9,954 bases of DNA. It comes from Chloroflexi bacterium RBG_16_56_11. GTDB taxonomy: Bacteria > Chloroflexota > Dehalococcoidia > Dehalococcoidales > RBG-16-60-22. The DNA lies in contig MGNQ01000024.1 of NCBI GenBank assembly GCA_001796865.1, forward strand, positions 72,534-82,487, given 5' to 3'. Shown piece after piece: positions 1-6,605 of the stretch (positions are counted from its first letter, which is position 1; each line of letters opens with the position of its first letter). The notes beneath the pieces were generated by a model that had not been told where the DNA came from, searched no databases, and was given only the letters and a program-made list of their open reading frames with translations. The position numbers and the translations under genes are program-made.

Positions 1-370
1 CCTCCAGTGTGTAGTCGGCGACGAATCGAGCTTCGCCTTCGTAAAAATCTACTTCTTTTACGCCGGATATATTTTCCCTGATGTGCTGCTGACTTTCCCG
101 GCGTGATTGCCGCATCCGTTCCATGACGGCCGAGAAGTCCACACCCCTGATTTCGACGCTGATGCCCAGCTTCGCCGACTCCTGCGCTTCGACCACTTTA
201 TCGGCGACGGTAATCAGCTGCTTGGAGGGAATACAGCCCCAGTTGAGACACGTCCCCCCGAGGAGAGGCCCCTTATCGACCAGGGCAGCTTTCATCCCGT
301 GGGAGGCGGCTTCCTCGGCGATAATCGCTCCACACCCCGAACCGATAATAATGGCATCGTAATTTTTCAT
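1..370 (-). CDS. Flavin-dependent disulfide reductase, dihydrolipoamide dehydrogenase/mercuric reductase type (partial, N-terminal 123 residues)
   Basis: This is the N-terminal part of a class I pyridine nucleotide-disulfide oxidoreductase; the rest lies beyond the left edge. Seen: an FAD-binding beta-alpha-beta start (residues 5-20) reading GSGCGA, where the third glycine of GxGxxG is Ala, and the redox-active disulfide motif GGTCLNWGCIPSK with C41 and C46. Family knowledge: such enzymes pass electrons between NAD(P)H, FAD and the Cys pair, acting on lipoamide, mercuric ion or related substrates in the cytoplasm. The part that would tell these apart (dimer interface with the His-Glu pair, or vicinal C-terminal cysteines) is missing, so the substrate is open. 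The ATG at 370-368 is well supported by GGAGGT (minus strand, 381-376) five to six bases upstream. It lies 179 bp downstream of the HIT gene on the same strand, so it may have its own promoter. Confidence 0.93.
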   Translation of the reverse strand, partial: MKNYDAIIIGSGCGAIIAEEAASHGMKAALVDKGPLLGGTCLNWGCIPSKQLITVADKVVEAQESAKLGISVEIRGVDFSAVMERMRQSRRESQQHIRENISGVKEVDFYEGEARFVADYTLE

Positions 371-549
371 TACCGACCTCCGTTGACACGCGCGACCTTC
401 TCCAACAAATGCTAACCGATAACCTGGCGATATTGCAACGAATTAAGTTACATCCGAGTATGGTTTTTCATTCTCTGTTTATATCGAAATGAACGCCAAG
501 ATGAACGAACGGGGACTCTGTCAGAATCAAAGGGGCGGACGTTATCGAC

Positions 550-1023
550 TTAAAACTTGCCCGCCAGCGCCCGGTAGGTCTCCGCCAGGGCCTGGGAGAC
601 CACTTTCACGTCCGCCACCACCGGCATGAAATTAGTATCACCCAGCCAGCGGGGAACGACATGGCTGTGAAAATGTTCGGCGACGCCGGCGCCGCCCACC
701 TTGCCGAGATTGGAACCGGTGTTGAATCCATCCGGTTTTAATGTCTTTTTCAAGATTTCTATGCTCCGGCAGACCAGCTCGAAGTGCTCGTTCCTTTCCA
801 CTGCGGTCATCGTTTCGGGGTCGCCGTTGTGCCGGTAAGGCGCCACGAGCAGGTGTCCGGGGTTGTAGGGATAGCTATTCATGATGACATAGTTTTTCCT
901 GCCGCGGTAAAGGACTAAATTTTCAGGGTCTTTATTTTCCCGGGGCTTTTCACAGAGAAAACAGCCTTCAGTCTTTTCCCCGAGGATATATTTCACCCGC
1001 CAGGGCGCCCAGATATGCTCCAT
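550..1023 (-). CDS. HIT-family nucleotide hydrolase/phosphorylase (Ap4A phosphorylase-like)
   Basis: A 157-residue cytoplasmic histidine-triad protein. The triad is H117-F-H119-S-H121 followed by VVPRW, with H119 the expected nucleophile that forms the nucleotidyl intermediate. Other family features are a CxxC pair (C21, C24) near the N-terminus that may bind zinc, NPGH at 54-57, and GFNTGSNLG at 99-107. The segment after the triad (VVPRW, then GDTNFMPVV) resembles the diadenosine tetraphosphate phosphorylase/hydrolase branch rather than Hint-type AMP-lysine hydrolases, so a role in clearing dinucleoside polyphosphates is likely but inferred. Length is normal. The ATG start has GGGAG five bases upstream (minus strand, 1033-1029) and a good promoter further up at 1078-1049, so it is probably transcribed independently of the CoA-transferase gene before it. 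Confidence 0.95.
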   Translation of the reverse strand: MEHIWAPWRVKYILGEKTEGCFLCEKPRENKDPENLVLYRGRKNYVIMNSYPYNPGHLLVAPYRHNGDPETMTAVERNEHFELVCRSIEILKKTLKPDGFNTGSNLGKVGGAGVAEHFHSHVVPRWLGDTNFMPVVADVKVVSQALAETYRALAGKF

Positions 1024-1048
1024 ATATTCTCCCGCGCAGGACGACTCT

Positions 1049-1078
1049 ATTCTAACCTCAATTTCAATAAGCCGTCAA
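1049..1078 (-). promoter_or_regulatory. Promoter of the HIT gene
   Basis: On the minus strand TTGACG (1078-1073) and TAGAAT (1054-1049) are separated by 18 bp. Each hexamer differs from the sigma-70 consensus at one position. The site lies in the 76-bp gap after the CoA-transferase stop and about 25 bp upstream of the HIT start, in the correct direction. This is a reading by eye. Confidence 0.6.
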
Positions 1079-1099
1079 ACGACGAACAGGACGAGACAA

Positions 1100-2263
1100 C
1101 TAAATCACGCCGTCTTTAATCAGCCTGGCTATTTCGCTATCGCCAAGACCGAGCAGTTGCCGGTAGACATAGTCGTTGTCCTGGCCGGGCCGGGGCGCAC
1201 CCCCATATTTCAAGACCGGTCCCCCCGATAGCCGGATGGGGTTAGCATCCATCGGAGGCGTATCAATCCCCGCAGAGGGTCTGAAAAATCCCCGCGCTGC
1301 CAGATGGGGATCGGCAGCCAGGTCGGCGGCGTCCTGCACCACCCCGGCGGCGACACCGTTCGCCTGGAGGACGGCCATCATTTCCCGGGCGGTTAGCCCT
1401 TTTGCCCAGGCTGTCAGGCGCTCGTCCAGCTCATTCCGACCTTCCCGGCGCCCCTCGAGGCTGGCGTACCGTTCTTCCTCCGCCCAGGAAGGACTGCCCA
1501 GCGCCTTTTTCAGTCCCCGCCATTCCTCTTTGGTGAAGACCACCACGGCGCACCAGCGATTATCGCGGCAGCGATAGACGCCGTGTGGCGCCCCCTCGTT
1601 GGAGCTGTTTCCGCAAGGTGCGGCCGTTCCCGTGCGTTCGAAAAAGGCACCACTCAGCAAGCTGGACATCACTTCCACCTGAGAGATATCGACATGCTGG
1701 CCCTCCCCCGTCCGACGCCGGAACTCTAAGGCGCCGAGCAGCGCCAGCGAAGCATACAGTCCGGCGATGTGGTCGGCATAGGAAAAACCCGGCCCCAGCG
1801 GCGGCCCTCCGGGGAAAGAAGTAATATCAGTCATGCCGGAGAAAGCCTGGACCGTCGGGCCGAAGCCGGAATAGTCCCGCCAGGGGCCGGTCTGCCCCAT
1901 GAGAGACAGGCTAACCATGATGATATCCGGCCTGATTTCCTTCAGCCGGGAGTAGTCCAGTCTCCAGTTAGCCATCACCCGCGGGGCAAAATTCTCCACG
2001 ACGGCGTCGCATTTTCCCACGAGTTTTCTGGCGATGGCGATACCTTCGGGCTTATTCAGGTCCAGGGTAATGCCCCTTTTATTACGGTTCCAGGTGTTGT
2101 AGTAACCCTGCGAGAACGTATCTTCGGTATCAGTGGAGAAGGGGGGTTGCACTTTAATCACCTCGGCGCCGAAGTCCGCCAGCAAACGGGTAGCATACGG
2201 CCCCGCCAGCACCCAGGTAAAGTCCAGGATGCGGATGTTAAATAACACCGGTTGGTCGGTCAT
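1100..2263 (-). CDS. Family III CoA-transferase (CaiB/BaiF type), complete
   Basis: A 387-residue family III CoA-transferase, which moves CoA between an acyl-CoA donor and a carboxylic acid through a covalent aspartyl intermediate; the cytoplasmic enzymes work as interlocked dimers. Seen in order: DFTWVLAGPYAT and LLADFGAEVIKV (14-38), the NRNKRGITLDL loop (about 59-69), VVENFAP (88-94), GQTGPWRDY (123-131), YADHIAGLYA with D164 as the expected catalytic Asp, then RRTGEGQHVDIS (183-194) and a C-terminal tail ending LIKDGVI. Length is usual for the family. The substrate cannot be told from sequence; neither neighbour is a clear acyl-CoA ligase or hydratase. The ATG at 2263 has no clear Shine-Dalgarno sequence, although the N-terminus aligns well with the family, so the start is probable but not certain. 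A second, degenerate member lies at 3949-4905. Confidence 0.94.
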   Translation of the reverse strand: MTDQPVLFNIRILDFTWVLAGPYATRLLADFGAEVIKVQPPFSTDTEDTFSQGYYNTWNRNKRGITLDLNKPEGIAIARKLVGKCDAVVENFAPRVMANWRLDYSRLKEIRPDIIMVSLSLMGQTGPWRDYSGFGPTVQAFSGMTDITSFPGGPPLGPGFSYADHIAGLYASLALLGALEFRRRTGEGQHVDISQVEVMSSLLSGAFFERTGTAAPCGNSSNEGAPHGVYRCRDNRWCAVVVFTKEEWRGLKKALGSPSWAEEERYASLEGRREGRNELDERLTAWAKGLTAREMMAVLQANGVAAGVVQDAADLAADPHLAARGFFRPSAGIDTPPMDANPIRLSGGPVLKYGGAPRPGQDNDYVYRQLLGLGDSEIARLIKDGVI

Positions 2264-2299
2264 CGTATTTCTGCGATATTTTTTCTGGCTTTGTTCCCG

Positions 2300-2328
2300 A
2301 ATCTATGCTATAATAAATTCCGTATGAA
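2300..2328 (-). promoter_or_regulatory. Possible promoter of the complete CoA-transferase gene
   Basis: On the minus strand TTCATA (2328-2323) and TAGATT (2305-2300) are spaced 17 bp apart. Each matches four of six consensus bases. This would start transcription about 30 bases before the CoA-transferase ATG. It overlaps, in the opposite direction, the -10 of the small plus-strand gene, so the two promoters would compete for RNA polymerase. Confidence 0.3.
2306..2314 (+). promoter_or_regulatory. Extended -10 promoter of the 48-codon gene
   Basis: The sequence TGCTATAAT is a perfect extended -10 element (TGn followed by TATAAT at 2309-2314). No good -35 lies 16-18 bp upstream, which is tolerable for extended -10 promoters. 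The expected transcription start is near 2321-2322, only two or three bases before the ATG at 2324, so the transcript would be almost leaderless. Confidence 0.6.
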
Positions 2329-2470
2329 AAAGAACCAAAAGGACACACCCGTGACCGAGAAAACCGAAAAACCTTTAAAAGACCTCCAGAGCTTTATCGA
2401 AAGCGTCAATAAAAAAGACAAGCTCAACGGTAAAAAAGTGCATTTCGGCTTCACCAAGCGTAAACGATAG
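2324..2470 (+). CDS. Small basic protein of unknown function
   Basis: A 48-codon reading frame (ATG at 2324, TAG at 2468-2470). I do not recognise the family. The product is rich in lysine (15 Lys/Arg against 6 Asp/Glu), has no membrane segment or cysteine, and ends in a basic stretch (KKVHFGFTKRKR) that could contact nucleic acid; that role is a guess. Two starts are possible. The ATG sits two or three bases after the predicted transcription start and would be used without a leader. A GTG at 2351 has AAGGA (2339-2343) seven bases upstream and would give 39 residues. A longer TTG-initiated version from 2252 would overlap the CoA-transferase start and precede the promoter, so it is unlikely. 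It is the only plus-strand gene in the first 6.5 kb and converges on the radical SAM gene. The promoter is the main reason to think it is real. Confidence 0.6.
   Translation: MKKNQKDTPVTEKTEKPLKDLQSFIESVNKKDKLNGKKVHFGFTKRKR
2339..2343 (+). promoter_or_regulatory. Candidate ribosome binding site for an internal GTG start
   Basis: AAGGA lies seven bases before the in-frame GTG at 2351. It sits inside the frame that begins at ATG 2324, so it offers an alternative, conventional start for the small gene. Confidence 0.4.
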
Positions 2471-2484
2471 CCCTAAGTAAATAA

Positions 2485-2522
2485 CAAGTCTCTACCTTCA
2501 AGTCTCAAACCCCTTACGTCTC
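2485..2522. repeat. Short direct repeats between convergent genes
   Basis: CAAGTCTC occurs at 2485-2492 and 2499-2506, and ACGTCTC follows at 2516-2522. The copies lie in the 57-bp gap between the ends of the small gene and the radical SAM gene. There is no convincing hairpin or T-run, so no terminator is claimed. Confidence 0.35.
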
Positions 2523-2527
2523 ACCTG

Positions 2528-3538
2528 TTACCTGCCGCTTTCCCCTTCTTCTTTTTTTGCGAAAGGCTCATCAGCGGCGAAATCGGGGCGATAGTGTCCC
2601 GCCGACTCCATTTCCTGAAGCCAACCATTTTCCATCCCGAGCTCTTCGGCGAGCCGCGCTACCTCGTCATATTCCGCGGGGAGGATTTTCCGGTACAGCT
2701 CCCGGTATTTATAGGCCAGATGCGCCGGGTAGTACTGCGACATGATGCTAACGGCTACCCTCGGGGAGACTTCTCTGGCCAGCCAACGCAGGGATTCTTC
2801 ACTCCCGGCGATGCCGTTAGGCAGAATGAGGTGACGTACCATCAGTCCTTTGATGGCCACTCCCTCCTCATCGACCAGCAGGTCGCCGACCTGGCGGTAC
2901 ATCTCCTTGATACCCGCCCGGGAGATTTCCGTATAGTCCGGCACCCCGGAATACCGGCGACCGGCTTCGTTAGAGGCGTAACGTAAATCAGCCAGATAGA
3001 TATCGATAATCCCATCCAGCTGCTTGAGAGTCCGCAGGGAGTCATAGCTGCTCGTATTGTAGACCAGCGGCAGGCGGAGCCCCCGCGGCACCGCCTCGAA
3101 AACAGCCCGGGCTATCTGGGGTACGAAATGCGAAGGCGTCACCAGGTTGATGTTATGGCACTTCAGCTCATCCTGGAGGTATAACATGCGTTCCGCCAGG
3201 ACACGGGTAGTGACCTCGTATTGACGCTGGTTAACCGGGTCCTGGCTTATCTGGAAGTTCTGGCAGTAGACACAGCGCATATTGCAGTTGCCGAAAAATA
3301 TCGTCCCGGAGCCACGGCTGCCAGAGAGCGCCGGCTCCTCGCCGTGGTGGGCACAGAACGACGACACAATCGGCAGAGCGCCGGAGTTACAGGCACCGGT
3401 GTTGCCTTCGAGCCGCCTGGTGCGGCATTCCCGCGGGCAGATGTCACACTCCTCGAGACGCGCCTCGAGCGCTTTTACCCGCCGCTCCAACTCGCCGGAC
3501 CGGTACAGGGCTAAATACCCCGGCCCAGTTTCACTCAT
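2528..3538 (-). CDS. PflX-like radical SAM protein (pyruvate formate-lyase activating enzyme family)
   Basis: A 336-residue cytoplasmic radical SAM protein. The cluster motif is C85-x3-C89-x2-C92 within GNCNMRCVYCQNF, which would hold a [4Fe-4S] cluster that splits S-adenosylmethionine. Before it is a four-Cys group (C31, C34, C38, C50: CDICPREC, then GACNSG), as in the PflX branch (COG1313) annotated as putative pyruvate formate-lyase activating enzymes. That extra group may bind a second metal centre. True activases act on a glycyl radical enzyme, and none is encoded in this window, so the substrate is unknown. It is the last gene of the gltX operon: its ATG shares an ATGA with the NfeD stop and has AAGGA seven bases upstream (minus strand, 3550-3546), which suggests translational coupling. 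Length fits the family. Confidence 0.92.
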   Translation of the reverse strand: MSETGPGYLALYRSGELERRVKALEARLEECDICPRECRTRRLEGNTGACNSGALPIVSSFCAHHGEEPALSGSRGSGTIFFGNCNMRCVYCQNFQISQDPVNQRQYEVTTRVLAERMLYLQDELKCHNINLVTPSHFVPQIARAVFEAVPRGLRLPLVYNTSSYDSLRTLKQLDGIIDIYLADLRYASNEAGRRYSGVPDYTEISRAGIKEMYRQVGDLLVDEEGVAIKGLMVRHLILPNGIAGSEESLRWLAREVSPRVAVSIMSQYYPAHLAYKYRELYRKILPAEYDEVARLAEELGMENGWLQEMESAGHYRPDFAADEPFAKKEEGESGR

Positions 3539-3942
3539 GTCGTCTTCCTTCTAACATCCAGGCTGAGGCCCTTGATGGCTATTACCTCGACTTCCTCTCC
3601 GGCCCCGATATTCCCCTCTACGGATTTTGCTTTCCAGTATTCGTTCCCGACCTTAATCGTACCCTCAGGCTGCAAAGGTTCGGTCACCCTGCCCACCAGT
3701 CCGAGCATGCCTTCAGCTCCGGTCATTTTCTTGCGTCGGAGGCTGGGTATCAACGCTTTGTGGACGATAAAAGCAAAACCAATGACCATGAGCGCGACCA
3801 CCAGGACGACTGTCCAGGTTATCCTTACATGGAAAACCCAGAGTCCTAAAAAGATGAGTGCCAGCACCGCCGCTTCGTCCAGCAGGGAAACCAGCACCAC
3901 GAGCCAGGCTTTCAGGGTAGAAATATCACTTTTGTCGGCCAC
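3535..3942 (-). CDS. Short NfeD-like membrane protein
   Basis: A 135-residue membrane protein with two hydrophobic segments (about 13-36 and 41-63), a basic linker (HKALIPSLRRKK), and a C-terminal OB-fold-like NfeD domain (about 78-131). The domain shows GMLGLVGRV, then GNEYWKAKS, then GAGEEVEVIAIKGLSLDV. This is the short form, without the ClpP-like serine protease domain of long NfeD proteins. Family knowledge: short NfeD proteins are often encoded beside an SPFH/stomatin-type protein and are thought to help with membrane organisation or quality control; no such partner is seen here. The start is GTG at 3942, six bases after the stop of the upstream CaiB/BaiF-like gene, with only a weak ribosome site. 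The stop overlaps the next ATG by four bases. Confidence 0.88.
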   Translation of the reverse strand: MADKSDISTLKAWLVVLVSLLDEAAVLALIFLGLWVFHVRITWTVVLVVALMVIGFAFIVHKALIPSLRRKKMTGAEGMLGLVGRVTEPLQPEGTIKVGNEYWKAKSVEGNIGAGEEVEVIAIKGLSLDVRRKTT

Positions 3943-3948
3943 TTTTGC

Positions 3949-4905
3949 CTACCCTATTGATTCCATCCGCAGCGGGCTGCCGGGCGCCCGATATTTCCGG
4001 CCCCCATACTCTGTTTCAGTGAAGAAGCGGCGTGCCACCATCTGGGGGACCCCGGGTAAATCCGGCGGTCTGACGACCACCGCCCAGGGAAAATGCATCA
4101 ACTGGCCATTCTCAACTATCTCGGCGGTCGTATGTACCAGTGTCCACCGCTCCAGCACCTCTATAATGTGGTCGAGACCTCGCATCCTCTCTTCCCGGTC
4201 GCGCCATCTGGGGTTGGCCAGGTCACCGGCCATGTCCTCGGAGCCCAGCCACTCCACCAGCGTTTCCCACTGCCGGAAAAGGGAAAGGAGCACGTATCCG
4301 TCCTTACAGCGAAAAACACGGAAGGCGCCGTTCCAGTGCAGGCTCCCTTTCCGGCCGGATACAATCCCCTCGTAGAAATAGCGCACCAGGACATGGTCGA
4401 GCGTGGCGGTGACGCATTCCATGATGGAGATATCGATGTACTGTCCCCGGCCGGTGGCGTGCCTTTGCCAGAGCGCCAGCAGGATACCGTTGACGGCAAA
4501 GAGGGAGGCGATACGGTAAGACTGATCACCGGGCAGCTTCAGGGGGGAGTCGGGTAAGCCGGTGACGGACATCCAGCCGCCGAGCGCCTGCGCCACAAGG
4601 TCGGAGGAATAAAAATCACGGTAAGGGCCACTTTGCCCGAAAGGCGTGATGGAAGCCATGATGAGTCCGGGATTGATGGCACCGAACTTATCATAGCCCA
4701 GGCCCAGCGACACCAGGTACCCGGGGGCATGCGACTCTACAATAACGTCAGCGGTCTTTACAAGGTCGTGAAAACGCGCCCTGTCTTCGCCCTTTTCAAC
4801 ATTGATACGGGTGACGCCGGCACCCATGTCCGCCAATATTTTGGCGCAAAACATTCCTTTTTCGTCGGTTAAATCGATGACGCGGTAATCCGTCAGAACA
4901 TCCAC
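3949..4905 (-). CDS. Shortened CaiB/BaiF-like protein lacking the catalytic Asp
   Basis: A 318-residue member of the family III CoA-transferase fold, much shorter than the usual 380-410 residues. Recognisable parts are VIDLTDEKGMFCAKILADMGA (9-29), VIVESHAPG (54-62), GQSGPYRDF (90-98) and RHATGRGQYIDIS (148-160). Aligned with the complete enzyme at 1100-2263, it lacks 29 residues after I34, including the NRNKRGITL loop. It has Tyr130 or Arg131 where the complete enzyme has catalytic D164 (the nearest Asp is D127), and it stops about 35 residues early, just after SPLRMESIG. It is therefore probably not an ordinary CoA-transferase. It could be a non-catalytic subunit, a repurposed ligand-binding protein, or a decaying copy whose frame is still open. 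The start is GTG with GGAGG (minus strand, 4914-4910) four bases upstream; an unframed ATG overlaps it. It lies 10 nt after gltX and 6 nt before the nfeD-like gene. Confidence 0.85.
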   Translation of the reverse strand: MDVLTDYRVIDLTDEKGMFCAKILADMGAGVTRINVEKGEDRARFHDLVKTADVIVESHAPGYLVSLGLGYDKFGAINPGLIMASITPFGQSGPYRDFYSSDLVAQALGGWMSVTGLPDSPLKLPGDQSYRIASLFAVNGILLALWQRHATGRGQYIDISIMECVTATLDHVLVRYFYEGIVSGRKGSLHWNGAFRVFRCKDGYVLLSLFRQWETLVEWLGSEDMAGDLANPRWRDREERMRGLDHIIEVLERWTLVHTTAEIVENGQLMHFPWAVVVRPPDLPGVPQMVARRFFTETEYGGRKYRAPGSPLRMESIG

Positions 4906-4915
4906 ATCCCCTCCA

Positions 4916-6388
4916 CTATGAAGACACAGTACGGAGGCGGGCCAGCGCTTCTTGAAGGCGCTTGAGGCAGCGGTCCCGGCCGAGGACGGACATAGTCTGG
5001 AACAGGGGCGGCGTGGCCGTTTCGCCGGTGACGGCGGTACGGAGGACGCTGAAAAGCTGCCCGGCCTTGAGACCGAGCTCCTCCGCGAGTGGCCGCAGCA
5101 GGGCTTCGAGTAGCGCCTCGCTGAAGTCGGCCAGCTTCTCCAGTCTCGATAAGGAGACCTCCAGCGCTTTGAGGGTGGTACTCCGGTCCATGTTTTTAGC
5201 TATCAGCAATGGCGGGTCGTACTCAAGCTCGTCGACGAAGAAAAATTTCACCAGCCCGGCCACCTCGGTGAGCCTTTTCGTCCTTTCCTGGACGAGCGGC
5301 ATGATGCGCCGGACGTAGTCGGCGTGCAGCGGCCGCCTGACCGCGGTCGGCAGGTCTTTCTCCAGGAAAGGCAGCACCCTCCGGGCAAAGTCGTCCGGGG
5401 CCAGGCCGCGGATATACACCCCGTTCATCCAGTCGAGCTTTTCCCTGTTGAAAATAGCCCCGGTCTTGCCCATCCTCTCCAGGGAGAAGTTCTTGACCAG
5501 GTCCTCGCGGGAGATGATTTCCGTCTTATCGTCCAGGGACCAGCCGATGAGGGCGATGAAGTTGAACATGGTCTCCGGCAGGTAACCCTGGTCGCGGTAT
5601 TCCAGGATAGAGACAGCGCCGTGTCGCTTGCTGAGCTTGGAGCGGTCCGGCCCGAGTATCAACGGATTGTGCGCGTACTGCGGCGGCTCATAGCCGAGGG
5701 CTTTATACATGAGCAGGTGCCGGGGCGTGCTGGAAATCCAGTCCTCGCCGCGGATAACGTGGCTGATTTTCATGGCACGATCGTCGACGACATTGGCGAG
5801 GTGATAGGTCGGGTAGCCGTCCGACTTCAGCATGACGAAGTCGTCGATGGTGGTATTTTCGAAGACGACGTCGCCGTAAATGAGGTCGCGGAAACGTGTC
5901 TGCCCGCTCTCCGGCACCCGGAAGCGCACCACGGGCCGGAGGCCCCCGGACTCTTTCTGCGCGCATTCCAACGGGGTGAGCGAACGACAGCGACGGTCGT
6001 AACCGGGCGGCTGCTTGCGGGCGACCTGGTCCTGGCGCATCTCCTCGAGGCGCTCCGATGAGCAGTAGCAGTAGTAGGCATCTCCCTGCTCCACGAGGCG
6101 GCGGGCGGCCTCCTGATAGAGAGCCAGCCGTTGCGACTGGAAATACGGACCGTAATCGCCGCCGACTTCCGGCCCTTCATCCCAGTCGAGGCCGAGCCAG
6201 CGGAGGCCTTCCATGATGTACTCGACGGCACCCCCGACCTTGCGGGTGACATCGGTGTCCTCGATGCGGAGGATGAAGGTGCCGCCGGTGTGGCGGGCGA
6301 GGAGCCAGTTGAACATGGCCGTGCGGATGTTCCCGACCTGGGGACGGCCGGTGGGGCTGGGGGCGAAGCGGACCCGGACAGGTTGCAT
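4916..6388 (-). CDS. gltX: Glutamyl-tRNA synthetase with altered HIGH motif
   Basis: Class I glutamyl-tRNA synthetase, 490 residues from this start; it charges tRNA(Glu) with glutamate in the cytoplasm. Seen: APSPTGRP (9-16) leading into the HIGH position, here QVGN (17-20); RIEDTD (about 41-46); a possible zinc group C107-x-C109 with C134; GEDWISSTPRH (214-224); and the second signature KLSKR at 251-255. The helical anticodon-binding part fills the rest, and length is normal. The first His of HIGH is Gln17 (codon CAG), which is unusual. The start is chosen as the second of two adjacent ATGs, because AGGGA (minus strand, 6398-6394) is five bases before it and only two before the first (6391). 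A longer frame opening at TTG 6442 adds 18 residues that do not resemble the family. It leads an operon with the three genes after it. Some bacteria use a non-discriminating GluRS with an amidotransferase; this sequence alone does not decide that. Confidence 0.96.
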   Translation of the reverse strand: MQPVRVRFAPSPTGRPQVGNIRTAMFNWLLARHTGGTFILRIEDTDVTRKVGGAVEYIMEGLRWLGLDWDEGPEVGGDYGPYFQSQRLALYQEAARRLVEQGDAYYCYCSSERLEEMRQDQVARKQPPGYDRRCRSLTPLECAQKESGGLRPVVRFRVPESGQTRFRDLIYGDVVFENTTIDDFVMLKSDGYPTYHLANVVDDRAMKISHVIRGEDWISSTPRHLLMYKALGYEPPQYAHNPLILGPDRSKLSKRHGAVSILEYRDQGYLPETMFNFIALIGWSLDDKTEIISREDLVKNFSLERMGKTGAIFNREKLDWMNGVYIRGLAPDDFARRVLPFLEKDLPTAVRRPLHADYVRRIMPLVQERTKRLTEVAGLVKFFFVDELEYDPPLLIAKNMDRSTTLKALEVSLSRLEKLADFSEALLEALLRPLAEELGLKAGQLFSVLRTAVTGETATPPLFQTMSVLGRDRCLKRLQEALARLRTVSS

Positions 6389-6393
6389 CATCG

Positions 6394-6398
6394 TCCCT
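6394..6398 (-). promoter_or_regulatory. Ribosome binding site deciding the gltX start
   Basis: AGGGA on the minus strand is five bases from the ATG at 6388-6386 and two bases from the ATG at 6391-6389, so it favours the second ATG. Confidence 0.6.
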
Positions 6399-6440
6399 AT
6401 TCTACCATCAAAGCTGGACGGGATTCTACGCTGAGGGTGC

Positions 6441-6460
6441 AAAATCCCTCTCAGTCTCCC
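6441..6460. repeat. Partial copy of a dispersed CCCTCTC/CTCCC repeat
   Basis: These 20 bases match 7168-7187 at 19 of 20 positions, in the same orientation. The copy lacks the right arm of the palindrome seen at 7168-7206. It lies between gltX and the ABM-domain gene. Confidence 0.7.
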
Positions 6461-6546
6461 CTCGGCAAGCTCACTTCGTGGTGATTCAGTGGAACTAGAG
6501 CAACCTCTTTTTTAGAGGGAGAAGCTGGAAAGGAAGAGGGGCAGCT

Positions 6547-6575
6547 TTGATTTGTTCCTAGAGTTATGTTAAGCT
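6547..6575 (+). promoter_or_regulatory. Possible promoter of the ABM-domain gene
   Basis: TTGATT (6547-6552) and TAAGCT (6570-6575) are 17 bp apart, with TG one base before the -10. The -10 is poor (three of six), so this is tentative. It would start transcription about 25 bases before the ATG. Confidence 0.3.
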
Positions 6576-6605
6576 AAGGGCAGACTGACGCAAGGGGGTG
6601 CGCGC

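Noticed and set aside
1100..4905. The two family III proteins as one established heteromeric enzyme
   Set aside because: They lie in different transcription units with three genes between them. Only the missing active-site residue hints at pairing, so it is kept as a speculation within a finding.
5324..6061. A 245-codon plus-strand frame opposite gltX
   Set aside because: It is an antisense shadow of a well-conserved GluRS coding region in GC-rich DNA and has no recognisable domain. The same applies to the long plus-strand frames opposite the CoA-transferase, NfeD, radical SAM and aldo/keto reductase genes.
6389..6442. Longer gltX start at TTG 6442
   Set aside because: The added 18 residues do not look like the family's N-terminus, the TTG has no ribosome site, and the ATG at 6388 does.
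6504..6518. Terminator-like hairpin with CCTCT/AGAGG arms
   Set aside because: The stem has only five base pairs around a T-only loop, no tail follows, and it lies between divergent genes, where a terminator would have no obvious role.
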